From contig NZ_JAMBOG010000012.1 in assembly GCF_023715525.1 (NCBI RefSeq), forward strand, positions 1 through 64,000: 64,000 bases of DNA, given 5' to 3'. Below are positions 52,802 through 62,000 of the stretch, in pieces (within the stretch, counting starts at the first letter, position 1; each line of letters begins with the position of its first letter). The notes beneath the pieces were generated by a model. The model saw only the letters and a program-made list of their open reading frames with translations, searched no databases and was not told the origin of the DNA. Source of the DNA: Kocuria rosea. GTDB lineage: Bacteria; Actinomycetota; Actinomycetes; Actinomycetales; Micrococcaceae. Position numbers and translations under genes: made by a program.

Positions 52802-53635
52802 ATGACGCATCCGGTCGAGCACCCACGTCCGGCCCTCGCCGCCGGGGAGCACCCCGCCGCCCCGTTCCGCCTTCCCGCGGACGGCCCCGCCGGCGTGCTC
52901 GTGCTGCACGGGTTCACCGGCGTCCCGTTCAGCGTCCGCCCGTGGGGCGCGGCCCTGCACGGGGCCGGCGCCGAGGTCGTCGGCCCCCTCCTGCCCGGGC
53001 ACGGCACCCGCTGGGAGGACCTCGCCGCCACCCCGTGGCAGCGGTGGCGCGACCACGCGGCCGAGCACGTCCGGCAGCTGCGCGCCCGGCACGACGTCGT
53101 GGTGGTGTGCGGGCTGTCGATGGGCGGGACCCTGGCCCTGCACCTGGCCGCCCTGCTGCCCGTGGACGGGGTCGTCGTCCTGAACCCGGCGCTGTCCCTC
53201 GTCAGCCGCACGGCGCGCTTCGCGGCGGCGCTGCACCGGGCCGTGCCCTCCGTGCCGGGCGTCGGCGACGACATCAGCCTGCCGGGGGTCACCGAGCACG
53301 CCTATCCGCGCACCCCCGTGGCCGGGGTCGCCGAGCTCGGCCGGTTCATGACCCGGACCCGGAGGATGCTGCCCGCCGTGACCGCCCCCGTGCTGGTGCT
53401 GCGCTCGCAGCACGACCACGTGGTCTCCGAGCTGTCCCACCGGCACGTGCTGCGCCACGCCGGCGGGGACGTGGCCGTCGTGCGCCTCGCCGAGAGCTAC
53501 CACGTGGCCACCCTGGACCGTGAGGCGGACGTGGTGAACGCACGCTCAGCGCGCTTCGTGCGGGACCTCGTGGAGGGGCGCAACCCCGTGACCGCGCTGC
53601 CCCTCGACCGCTCCCGCCCGCGGGGCGCCCGGTGA
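52802..53635 (+). CDS. Alpha/beta hydrolase (carboxylesterase / monoacylglycerol lipase type)
   Basis: 277 aa, cytosolic. Oxyanion-hole region VLVLHGFTGVPFSVRPWG; nucleophile elbow GLSMGGTLAL; acid and His in LVLRSQHDHVVS and ESYHVATLD. The compact cap and HGFTG motif resemble Est30-type esterases and monoacylglycerol lipases; natural substrate unknown. It overlaps the following membrane-protein gene by four bases (GTGA). Placement between plsC and an acyl-CoA ligase suggests a role in acyl-lipid turnover. Confidence 0.88.
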   Translation: MTHPVEHPRPALAAGEHPAAPFRLPADGPAGVLVLHGFTGVPFSVRPWGAALHGAGAEVVGPLLPGHGTRWEDLAATPWQRWRDHAAEHVRQLRARHDVVVVCGLSMGGTLALHLAALLPVDGVVVLNPALSLVSRTARFAAALHRAVPSVPGVGDDISLPGVTEHAYPRTPVAGVAELGRFMTRTRRMLPAVTAPVLVLRSQHDHVVSELSHRHVLRHAGGDVAVVRLAESYHVATLDREADVVNARSARFVRDLVEGRNPVTALPLDRSRPRGAR

Positions 53636-54126
53636 GCCCCGGGCCCGCGGGCGGGGCGGTGCCGGGCCCCGACGAGGAGTGGGCGCGGATCGTGGCGGAG
53701 CTCGAGGACGTGCGCCGGGCCGGGGACCGGCACCTCGCCGCCCCCGGCGAGCGGCCCCCCGAGGCCGGCGGTCCCCGCGGGACCGGGGATCCCGGGGAGA
53801 CCCGGACCGCGGGGCCGCCGGAGGACCGCCGGGCCGCGGAGGCCGAGGCCCCCGCCGAGGAGGACCGGGCCCCCGCCGAGGAGGACGACGCCACCTACTC
53901 CCCCGACCCGGGCCCCGTCACCCAGGGGCTCAGCCCGGGGGCGCTGCTGGCGTGGACGGTGCTGGTCGGGGCGCCGGTGCTGCTCGTGGTCCTGGCCCTG
54001 CTCCCCGGCTCGATGCCGTGGTGGGCGACCGTGACCGGGCTCGCCGCCGTGGTCGCGGCGATCGGCCACCTGCTGCACTCCCTACCCGAGGAGCGGGACG
54101 ACTTCGACGACGGCGCCCGCGTCTGA
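53632..54126 (+). CDS. Conserved small membrane protein, acidic N-terminus
   Basis: 164 aa starting at the GTG of a GTGA overlap with the hydrolase gene. The first 100 residues are acidic and disordered, with a duplicated APAEEDRAPAEEDD. Two membrane helices follow (LLAWTVLVGAPVLLVVLALL and WATVTGLAAVVAAIGHLLHS), then an acidic C-terminus (LPEERDDFDDG). I recognise no family-specific motif; a membrane-associated partner of the hydrolase is only a guess from coupling. Confidence 0.78.
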   Translation: MSPGPAGGAVPGPDEEWARIVAELEDVRRAGDRHLAAPGERPPEAGGPRGTGDPGETRTAGPPEDRRAAEAEAPAEEDRAPAEEDDATYSPDPGPVTQGLSPGALLAWTVLVGAPVLLVVLALLPGSMPWWATVTGLAAVVAAIGHLLHSLPEERDDFDDGARV

Positions 54127-54136
54127 CGGAGTTTGC

Positions 54137-54156
54137 GTGAGGCAACTCACTAGACT
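54137..54156 (+). promoter_or_regulatory. Promoter and palindromic operator (acyl-CoA ligase gene)
   Basis: GTGAG-gcaa-CTCAC (54137-54150) is a perfect palindrome immediately upstream of the -10 hexamer TAGACT (54151-54156). A second, bulged inverted repeat (gagtttgc / gcaactc) overlaps it. A repressor bound here would block the polymerase. Fatty-acid-responsive TetR/GntR regulators would be reasonable candidates, but none is encoded nearby. Confidence 0.5.
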
Positions 54157-54194
54157 GGGGGGCGACGCCCGACCCTGATCCGAGGAGAGACCCC

Positions 54195-56093
54195 ATGCGC
54201 CACGTCGCCACCGACGCCCTCGTGGACCCGCCCGTGCACCGCAGCATCACCGACTTCCTCCGGATGCAGGCGGAGCGGCCCGAGGACCCGCACCTGTACA
54301 CCGTCCTGGCCTCGGACGGCCCGGCCCGCGAGGTGCGCGCGCGCGAGTTCCTCGCGGCCGTGCGCGGCGTGGCCAAGGGTCTGGTGGCGGCGGGGATCGA
54401 GCCCGGGGACCGGGTGGGCATCCTCAGCCGCACCCGCTACGAGTGGACCCTGGCCGACTTCGCCGTCTGGTACGCCGGCGCGGTGCCCGTCCCCGTCTAC
54501 GACTCGTCCTCCGCCCAGCAGATCGCCTGGATCATGGGCGACTCCGACGCCAAGGCGATCTTCGTGGAGACGGAGGCGCTGGAGGACACCGTCGTGGAGG
54601 CCGCCCGGGAGACGCCGTTCGCCGCCGCCGAGCGGATCTGGCGCCTGGACGGCACCGGGACCGGCCTGGACGAGCTCGAGCGCTCGGGGGCGGGCGTGAC
54701 CGACGAGGAGCTCGAGGCGCGCCGCACGTCGCGCACCCTGGAGGACATCGCCACCATCATCTACACCTCCGGCACCACCGGCCCGCCCAAGGGCTGCGAG
54801 CTGACCCACGGCAACTTCGTGCGGCTGTGCGAGAACACGGCGCTCGTGGTCTCCGACATCATCCACCCGGGCGCCCGGACCCTGCTGTTCCTGCCGCTGG
54901 CCCACGTCTTCGCCCGCTTCGTCCAGGTGATCGCCCTGTACACCGGCACCGTGCTGGCCCACACCCCGGACGTGAAGAACCTCATGGGGGACCTGGCGTC
55001 GTTCCGGCCCACGTTCATCCTCGCGGTCCCGCGCGTGTTCGAGAAGATCTACCAGAGCGCCCGGCTCAAGGCGGAGAAAGGCGGGAAGCTGAAGGCCCTG
55101 ATCTTCACGCGCGCCGTCACCACCGCCGTGGCCTACTCGAAGGCCGAGCAGGCCGGGCGGGTGCTGCCCCTGCTCCGCGCCCGCCACGCGCTCTACGACC
55201 GCCTCGTCTACTCGAAGCTGCGCGAGGCCATGGGCGGCGAGGTCACGCACGCCGTCTCGGGCGGCGCCGCGCTCGGCCCGCGCCTGGGCCACTTCTTCAA
55301 CGGGATCGGGGTGTACGTCGTTGAGGGCTACGGCCTCACCGAGACGACCGCCCCGATCGCGGTCAACACCCCCGAGATCGGCAAGATCGGCACGGTGGGC
55401 CTGCCCCTGCCGGGCAACGAGATCCGGATCGCCGACGACGGGGAGGTCCAGGTCCGCGGCGCCCACGTGATGCGCGGCTACCACGGGCGCGAGGACCTCA
55501 CCGCCGCGGCCTTCGACGACGGCTGGTTCCGCACCGGGGACCTCGGGGAGCTCGACGAGGACGGGGCCCTGAGCATCACCGGGCGCAAGAAGGAGATCAT
55601 CGTCACCGCGGGCGGCAAGAACGTGGTCCCCAACGTGCTGGAGGACCCGATCCGCGCCTCCGCCGTCGTCTCGCAGGTCATGGTCGTGGGCGACGACCGC
55701 CCGTTCGTCGCGGCGCTGATCACCCTGGACCAGGAGGTGCTCCCGGCCCGGCTCGAGCTCATGGGCCTGGACCCGGCGATGCACGTGGCCGAGGCCGCGC
55801 GCCACCCCCGGATCGTGGAGCACGTCCAGGAGATCGTCGACCAGGCCAACAAGGCGGTCTCCCGGGCCGAGGGCATCCGGGCCTTCGAGATCCTCGACGT
55901 CGACTGGACCGAGGCCTCCGGCCACCTGACCCCGTCCATGAAGATCAAGCGGGCGAAGATCGCCCAGGACTTCGGGGCGCAGATCGAGGAGATCTACTCC
56001 CGCCCCGCCCCCGAGCCCGCGGCGGCCGGGGCGGCGGAGCGGATCCGGGAGAAGCTCTCCCACGCGCACCTGCCCGGCCGCGGCGAGGGCTGA
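54195..56093 (+). CDS. Long-chain fatty acid-CoA ligase (FadD15-type)
   Basis: Activates fatty acids with ATP and CoA. 632 aa. AMP-binding motif IIYTSGTTGPPKGCELTHGN; LFLPLAHVFARFV; YGLTETTAPIAVNTP; RTGDLGELDEDGALSITGRKKEIIVTAGGKNV; and the C-terminal Lys in TPSMKIKRAKI needed for adenylation. Length and order match Rv2187 (fadD15), which also follows plsC and hydrolase genes. GAGGAGA precedes ATG by 6-7 nt. A palindromic operator overlaps its promoter. Confidence 0.94.
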   Translation: MRHVATDALVDPPVHRSITDFLRMQAERPEDPHLYTVLASDGPAREVRAREFLAAVRGVAKGLVAAGIEPGDRVGILSRTRYEWTLADFAVWYAGAVPVPVYDSSSAQQIAWIMGDSDAKAIFVETEALEDTVVEAARETPFAAAERIWRLDGTGTGLDELERSGAGVTDEELEARRTSRTLEDIATIIYTSGTTGPPKGCELTHGNFVRLCENTALVVSDIIHPGARTLLFLPLAHVFARFVQVIALYTGTVLAHTPDVKNLMGDLASFRPTFILAVPRVFEKIYQSARLKAEKGGKLKALIFTRAVTTAVAYSKAEQAGRVLPLLRARHALYDRLVYSKLREAMGGEVTHAVSGGAALGPRLGHFFNGIGVYVVEGYGLTETTAPIAVNTPEIGKIGTVGLPLPGNEIRIADDGEVQVRGAHVMRGYHGREDLTAAAFDDGWFRTGDLGELDEDGALSITGRKKEIIVTAGGKNVVPNVLEDPIRASAVVSQVMVVGDDRPFVAALITLDQEVLPARLELMGLDPAMHVAEAARHPRIVEHVQEIVDQANKAVSRAEGIRAFEILDVDWTEASGHLTPSMKIKRAKIAQDFGAQIEEIYSRPAPEPAAAGAAERIREKLSHAHLPGRGEG

Positions 56094-56098
56094 CCCGC

Positions 56099-56129
56099 CC
56101 GGCGGCCGGTGCGGGTCACCGGCCGCCGG
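56099..56129. terminator. Bidirectional hairpin, acyl-CoA ligase / mtr
   Basis: 13-bp perfect stem (ccggcggccggtg) with a 5-nt loop between convergent stops; the mtr stop lies at the loop edge. Confidence 0.7.
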
Positions 56130-57573
56130 CGAGCGCCTCGGGCTCCAGCGGGGAGTGCTCCGGAACCTCGAGGCCGAGCAGCGCGTTCTCGACGACCTCG
56201 GTGAGCGCCGGGTGGATCCAGTACTGCCCGCGCGCCATCGTGTGGGCGTCGAGGCCGAAGGACATCGCCTGGACGATCGGCTGGATCAGCACCGACGCCT
56301 CCTCCCCCACCAGGTGGGCTCCGAGCAGCCGCCCCGTGCCCTTCTCCGCGATGAGCTTGCACAGCCCGGTGCGGTCCTCCATGGCCCACCCGTAGGCGGT
56401 GGAGCCGTAGTCCTGGACCTTGACGGTGATCTCGGTGCCGTGCTCGAGCGCCCACTCCTCCGCCTCCTCCTGGGTCATGCCCACGGAGGCGATCTGCGGG
56501 CTGGTGAACACGGCGGAGGGCACGAAGCGGTGGTCCGTGGCGCGCAGGTCGTCGGGGTGCAGTAGGTTGTGCTGGACCGTGCGGGCCTCCGCGTTGGCCA
56601 CGTGCTTGAGCTGGTAGGGCGAGCTGATGTCGCCGAGCGCCCACACGCCCTCGGCCGGCACGCCCCCGGACAGGGCGCGCTGGTGCTCGTCGACGGCCAG
56701 CAGGCCGTCCTCCCGCACGTCGAGGCCGCCCGTCTGCGCGTGCAGCAGATCGGTGTTGGGCTGCCGCCCGGTGGCCACCAGCACGACGTCGGCGGGCAGG
56801 CGCAGGGTCAGCTCCGGGTCCTCGGGGTCGCGGAAGGTGACCGTCACGGCGGAGCCCTCCCCGTCGGACTCCTCGATCGCGCTCAGGGACCAGCCCATCT
56901 CGAGCTTCCACTGCCGCGACGCCTCCCGGGCGAAGCGCTCGGCGATCTCCGGGTCGTGGTAGCGCAGGAGGCGGTGGGAGCGGTTGACCTGGGTCACCCG
57001 GGAGCCCAGGCTCGAGAAGACGTGGGCGAACTCGGCGCCGATGTAGCCACCGCCCACGACCACGACCCGCCGGGGCAGCTCGTCGATGCGCATCACGGTG
57101 TCCGAGGTGTGCACCTGCGGCAGGTCGATGCCCGGGACCTCCGGCAGCACGGGGCGGGAGCCGGAGGCCACCACGATCTGGGCGGCCGTGAGCTCCTCGC
57201 CCGACGCCGTGCACAGCGTGCGGGGGCCGATGAAGTGCACGTGTTCCGTGTAGACGGTCACGTGCGGCAGGGACCGGCGGTAGTCGAGGCCCCCGGAGGA
57301 GATCGCGTCGATCCGCCCGAAGATCCGGTCGCGCATCTGCCGCCAGCGCACGTCCCGCACCTCGACGTCCACCCCGAGCCGGTCGGCCTCCACGGCGCGG
57401 CGGGCGAGGGTGGCCGGGTAGGCGTACATCTTCGTGGGGATGCAGCCCACGTTCAAGCACGTGCCGCCGAAGGTCCCGCCGTCGATGATCGCCACGTCCA
57501 GCCCGTCGTAGTCCTCGGTGAGGATGGAGTTGCCGGAGCCGGAGCCGATGATGATGAGATCGAATTCTCGCAT
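56116..57573 (-). CDS. mtr: Mycothione reductase
   Basis: NADPH-dependent flavoenzyme keeping mycothiol, the actinobacterial low-molecular-weight thiol, reduced. 485 aa. FAD motif DLIIIGSGSGNSI; redox Cys39 and Cys44 (GTCLNVGCIPTKM); NADPH motif VVVVGGGYIGAEFAHVFSSLG; second FAD block GVWALGDISSPYQLKHVAN; C-terminal catalytic His in WIHPALTEVVENAL. The GNSIL after the dinucleotide fold and the overall pattern favour Mtr over dihydrolipoamide dehydrogenase. ATG 57573 is chosen because TAGGAT precedes it by 7 nt (leaderless); an upstream ATG overlaps that hexamer. Confidence 0.9.
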   Translation of the reverse strand: MREFDLIIIGSGSGNSILTEDYDGLDVAIIDGGTFGGTCLNVGCIPTKMYAYPATLARRAVEADRLGVDVEVRDVRWRQMRDRIFGRIDAISSGGLDYRRSLPHVTVYTEHVHFIGPRTLCTASGEELTAAQIVVASGSRPVLPEVPGIDLPQVHTSDTVMRIDELPRRVVVVGGGYIGAEFAHVFSSLGSRVTQVNRSHRLLRYHDPEIAERFAREASRQWKLEMGWSLSAIEESDGEGSAVTVTFRDPEDPELTLRLPADVVLVATGRQPNTDLLHAQTGGLDVREDGLLAVDEHQRALSGGVPAEGVWALGDISSPYQLKHVANAEARTVQHNLLHPDDLRATDHRFVPSAVFTSPQIASVGMTQEEAEEWALEHGTEITVKVQDYGSTAYGWAMEDRTGLCKLIAEKGTGRLLGAHLVGEEASVLIQPIVQAMSFGLDAHTMARGQYWIHPALTEVVENALLGLEVPEHSPLEPEALAGGR

Positions 57574-57580
57574 GGCGCCC

Positions 57581-57586
57581 ATCCTA
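57581..57586 (-). promoter_or_regulatory. -10 hexamer TAGGAT, leaderless (mtr)
   Basis: Minus-strand TAGGAT, 7 nt (gggcgcc), ATG. It overlaps the alternative upstream ATG (57582), making that ATG untranscribed. Confidence 0.6.
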
Positions 57587-57618
57587 TGCGGGGCCTCGCG
57601 CGGACCCGCGGGCGGGCC

Positions 57619-57624
57619 TACGCT
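57619..57624 (+). promoter_or_regulatory. -10 TACGCT (PaaK-like gene)
   Basis: TACGCT 34 nt before the ATG, back-to-back with the mtr promoter within 85 nt. Confidence 0.4.
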
Positions 57625-57658
57625 GGAGCGACCGGAACGGGTCGGCGGGGGGCGGACG

Positions 57659-59038
57659 ATGCGGGACAGGCTCGGCGCGCTGGGCGTCGCGGGCGACGCG
57701 TGGTGGGCCGAGCACGCCGGCCCCGAGGCCCTGGCCCGACGGCAGCGGACCCGGCTGGGCGAGCTCGTGCGGCACGCCCGGGCGGGCTCGCCGTACTACC
57801 GCCGGCTGTACCGGGGCCTGCCCGCCGACGTCGCCGACCCGCGGGTGCTCCCCCCGGTCGCGAAGCGGGAGCTCATGGCGCACTTCGACGAGTGGGTGAC
57901 CGACCCCGAGGTCACGCTCGCGTCCGTGCGCCGGGACGTGCTCGCCGGCCCGGTCCCGGCGGGCGCCCCCTACCTCGGCCGGTACCACGTGGTCACGAGC
58001 TCGGGGACCAGCGGCGAGCCGGTCGTGATGCTCCACGACCGGCGCTCGTGGACGGTCGCCGACGTCGTGCTGCGCGTCCGGGCCCGGCGCAGCGTGCTCC
58101 GGCCCGGGGTGGTGGGGCCCGTGCTGCACCACGGCCTGCGCGTGGGGGTGCTCGTCGCCACGGGCGGGCACTTCGCCGCGGCTGCCGCCGCCGAGGACGT
58201 GCGCCGGCGCAGCCGGTTCCTGGCCGACCGGGTCCGGGTGCTCTCGGTGCTGAGGCCCGCCGGGGAGCTCGTGGCGGAGCTCGACGCGTTGCGCCCGACG
58301 GTGCTGCTGGGCTATCCGAGCGCCCTGGCGCTGCTGGCGGTCGAGCAGGAGGCCGGCCGGCTGCGGATCGCGCCCGCGCTGGTGGCGGTCGGCGGGGAGG
58401 TCCTCACCGCGGCGGCGCGCGAGCGGATCCGGGGGGCCTTCGGCTGCCCGGTCCTCGACGAGTACGCCGCGTCCGAGGTGCCCGGGCTGGCCGTGGCCTG
58501 CCCCCGGGGGCGGCTGCACGTCAACGCCGACTGGTACCTGCTCGAGCCGGTCGACGAGCAGCACCGGCCGGTGCCCCCGGGCCGGACCTCCTCGACCGTG
58601 CTGGTGACCAACCTCGCCAACCGCGTGCAGCCCCTCATCCGCTACGACCTCGGGGACCGCGTCGAGGTCTCGGCCCGGCCGTGCCCGTGCGGCAGCCCGC
58701 TGCCCGTGGTGCGGGTCGAGGGCCGCACCGGGGAGGCGCTCCCCTTCCGCGCGGCCGGCGGGCGCGCGGTGCCGGTCCTGCCCCTCGCGCTGGGCACGGT
58801 CGTCGGGGAGACCCCCGGGGTGCGCCGGTTCCAGGCGGTCCGGACGGGCCCCGACGTGCTGGTGGTGCGGCTGGACCCGGCGCCCGGCGCCGATCCGGGC
58901 GCGGTGCGCGCGGCCGTGGACGCCCGGCTGCGCGCCTTCCTCGCGGAGCACGGACTGGGCGCGGTGCGCGTCGAGCACTCCGCCGAGCCGCCCCGGCCCG
59001 ACCGGACCGGGAAGTTCCGCGAGGTGTACTCGGCGTGA
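57659..59038 (+). CDS. Phenylacetate-CoA ligase-like adenylating enzyme
   Basis: 459 aa, stand-alone member of the PaaK branch of AMP-forming enzymes. N-terminal helical part (LGELVRHARAGSPYYRRLYRG), P-loop-like VVTSSGTSGEPVVMLHD, ALVAVGGEVLTAAARERI, EYAASEVPGLAVACPRG, VTNLANRVQPLIRYDLGD with the AMP-ribose Asp, CPCGSPLPVVRVEGR and a C-terminal PDRTGKFREV. The substrate is unknown: no phenylacetate-pathway genes are present and the Cys-Pro-Cys region is the family's metal-like motif. It could activate an aryl or acyl acid for an unlinked pathway. Gly/Arg-rich GGGGGG precedes the ATG as weak ribosome site. Confidence 0.85.
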   Translation: MRDRLGALGVAGDAWWAEHAGPEALARRQRTRLGELVRHARAGSPYYRRLYRGLPADVADPRVLPPVAKRELMAHFDEWVTDPEVTLASVRRDVLAGPVPAGAPYLGRYHVVTSSGTSGEPVVMLHDRRSWTVADVVLRVRARRSVLRPGVVGPVLHHGLRVGVLVATGGHFAAAAAAEDVRRRSRFLADRVRVLSVLRPAGELVAELDALRPTVLLGYPSALALLAVEQEAGRLRIAPALVAVGGEVLTAAARERIRGAFGCPVLDEYAASEVPGLAVACPRGRLHVNADWYLLEPVDEQHRPVPPGRTSSTVLVTNLANRVQPLIRYDLGDRVEVSARPCPCGSPLPVVRVEGRTGEALPFRAAGGRAVPVLPLALGTVVGETPGVRRFQAVRTGPDVLVVRLDPAPGADPGAVRAAVDARLRAFLAEHGLGAVRVEHSAEPPRPDRTGKFREVYSA

Positions 59039-59074
59039 GCGGGGCGGGCCCACCAGGAGGAGGGCCCGCCCCGC
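59039..59074. terminator. Bidirectional hairpin, PaaK-like / pyc
   Basis: A perfect 13-bp stem (gcggggcgggccc) with a 10-nt loop between the convergent stops at 59038 and 59093. Confidence 0.75.
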
Positions 59075-59092
59075 GCACGGCCGGGCGACGGC

Positions 59093-62000
59093 TCAGCCGG
59101 CGGGCTCCAGCTCCACCAGCAGGTCCCCGCCGGTGACCTGCGCGACGCCGGCCAGGGCGACCCGCTTGACGGTGCCGCCGGTGGGCGCGGTGATGGAGGC
59201 CTCCATCTTCATGGCCTCGATGGTCGCGATCTGGGCGCCGGGCTCGACGGAGTCGCCGGCGGCCACGGTCACGGTCACCGCCCCGGCGAAGGGCGCGGCG
59301 ACGTGACCGGGATTGGCCGGGTCGGCCTTCTCGGTCTCGGGGACCGCCGAGGCCACCGAGGTGTCGCGGACCTCGACCATGCGGGGCTGGCCGTTGAGGG
59401 TGACCATCACGGTGCGCAGGCCCTTGTCGTCCGGGTCCGAGACGGCCTGCAGGGTCACCAGCAGGCGCACGCCCTTGCCGAGCGAGATCACGTGCTCGTG
59501 CTCGGTGGTCAGCCCGTAGAGGAAGTCCCGGGTGTGCAGCAGCGCCAGGTCGCCGTACTTGTCGCGGCTGGCCTTGAAGTCCCGGGTGGGCCCGGCGAAC
59601 AGGAGCCGGTTGAGGGTGTCGCGGCGGGTCGCGGAGTCCCCGGCGAGGGCCTGGGAGTCCTCCGGGGCCAGCTCGGTGATCCCGACCTTGACGTTGCGCC
59701 CCTCCAGGGCCTTCGACCGGAAGGGCTCGGGCCAGCCCGCGGGCGGGGTGCCGAGCTCTCCGGCGAGGAAGCTGATCACCGAGTCGGGGATGTCGAACCT
59801 CTGCGGGTTCGCCTCGAACTCCGCCGGGTCCACGCCCATGCCCACGAGCTGCAGCGCCAGGTCGCCGACCACCTTGGAGGAGGGCGTGACCTTCACGAGC
59901 CGCCCGAGCATGGCGTTGGCGGCGGTGTACATGTCCTCGATGGCCTCGAAGCGCTCCCCCAGGCCCAGCGCGATGGCCTGCTGGCGGAGGTTGGACAGCT
60001 GCCCGCCCGGGATCTCGTGGCGGTAGACCCGCCCGGTGGGGGCGGTGAGCCCGGACTCGAAGGGGGAGTACATCGCCCGGATGACCTCCCAGTAGGGCTC
60101 CAGGGCCGTGGCGGCCTCAAGGGGGATGCCGGTGTCGCGGGAGGTGTTCTCCAGGGCGGCGATCAGCGCCGAGGCCGGGACCTGGGACGTGGTGCCGGCC
60201 ATCGAGGCCGAGGCGACGTCCACCGCGTCCACCCCGGTCTCGATCGCGGCCATCAGGGTGGCCAGCTGGCCGCCGGCGGTGTCGTGGGTGTGCAGGTGCA
60301 CGGGCAGCTCGAAGCGCTTCCGCAGCGCGGTGACCAGCGTCGCGGCCGCCGCCGGGCGCAGCAGCCCGGCCATGTCCTTGATGGCGAGCACGTGGGCGCC
60401 GGCGTCGACGCAGCGCTGGGCGAGCTCGAGGTAGTAGTCGAGGGTGTAGACGTCCTCGGCGGGGTCCAGGAGGTTGCCCGTGTAGCACAGGGCGACCTCC
60501 GCGACGGCGGTGCCCGTCTTGCGGACGGCCTCGATCGCCGGGGCCATCTGGGAGACGTCGTTGAGGGCGTCGAAGATCCGGAAGATGTCCACCCCGGTGG
60601 CGGCGGCCTCGGCCACGAACGCGTCGGTGACCTCCGTGGGGTACGGGGTGTAGCCCACCGTGTTGCGCCCGCGCAGCAGCATCTGGATCGGGATGTTGGG
60701 CATGGCCTCCCGCAGCAGGGCCAGCCGCTCCCACGGGTCCTCGCCGAGGAAGCGCAGCGCCACGTCGTAGGTGGCCCCGCCCCAGGCCTCCACCGACAGC
60801 AGCTGCGGGAGGGTGTGGGCGTAGGCCGGTGCGGCGGCGAGCAGGTCCCGGGTGCGCACCCGGGTGGCCAGCAGGGACTGGTGGGCGTCGCGGAAGGTCG
60901 TGTCCGTGACCGCGACCGCGGTCTGCTCGCGCAGCGCCCGGGCGAAGCCCTCCGGGCCGAGCTCGAGCAGCCGCTGCCGCCACCCCGCCGGCGGCTGGTG
61001 CGCCGAGGGCCCGTCGAACGGGGAGCGGAAGGGCTCCTCGACCTTGTCCCCGGGGTAGCGCGGGAGCTTGGTGCGCGGGTCGATCCCCTCCACGCGGGGG
61101 CCGTTGGGCTGGTTGACCGTCACCTCGGCCAGCCAGGTGAGGGCCTTCGTGGCCCGGTCGCCGGAGACCCGGGCCTCCAGCAGCTCCGGGCGCCGCTCGA
61201 TGAAGTCGGTGGCCACGTTCCCGGCCAGGAACTCCGGGTCGGCCAGCACCGCCTGGAGGAACTGGATGTTGGTGGCGACCCCGCGGATGCGGAACTCGGC
61301 CAGCGCGCGCTGGGACCGGTGCACGGCGGTGGGGTAGTCGCGGCCGCGGCAGGTGAGCTTCACCAGCATGGAGTCGAAGTGCGGGGAGATCTCCGCCCCG
61401 GCGTAGACGGTGCCGCCGTCCAGGCGCACCCCCGCTCCGCCCGCGGAGCGGTACGCGGAGATCCGGCCCACGTCCGGGCGGAACCCGTTGGCCGGGTCCT
61501 CGGTGGTGATCCGGCACTGCAGGGCCGCGCCCCGCACACGCAGGTCCTCCTGGGCGATGTCCAGGTCGGCGAGGGTCTCCCCCGCGGCGATGCGCAGCTG
61601 GGACTGGACGAGGTCGACGTCGGTGACCTCCTCCGTGACGGTGTGCTCCACCTGGATGCGCGGGTTCATCTCGATGAACACGTGCTGACCGGCGCGCTCG
61701 CCGGCGGTGTCCACGAGGAACTCCACGGTGCCGGCGTTGACGTAGCCGAGCTCCCTGGCGAACTTCACCGCGTCCCGGTGCAGCGCCTGGCGGATGTCCT
61801 CGTCGAGGTTCGGGGCGGGGGCGATCTCCACGACCTTCTGGTGGCGGCGCTGCAGGGAGCAGTCGCGCTCGAAGAGGTGGACGATGTTGCCGGCCGCGTC
61901 GGCGAGGACCTGCACCTCGATGTGCCGGGGGCGCAGCACGGCCTGCTCGAGGAACACGGTGGGGTCCCCGAACGCGGTGTCGGCCTCGCGCATCGCCGCG

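Noticed and set aside
57574-57582. mtr start at the upstream ATG (57582)
   Set aside because: That ATG overlaps the TAGGAT -10 hexamer and would not be in the transcript predicted from it; the FAD motif is at normal distance from ATG 57573.
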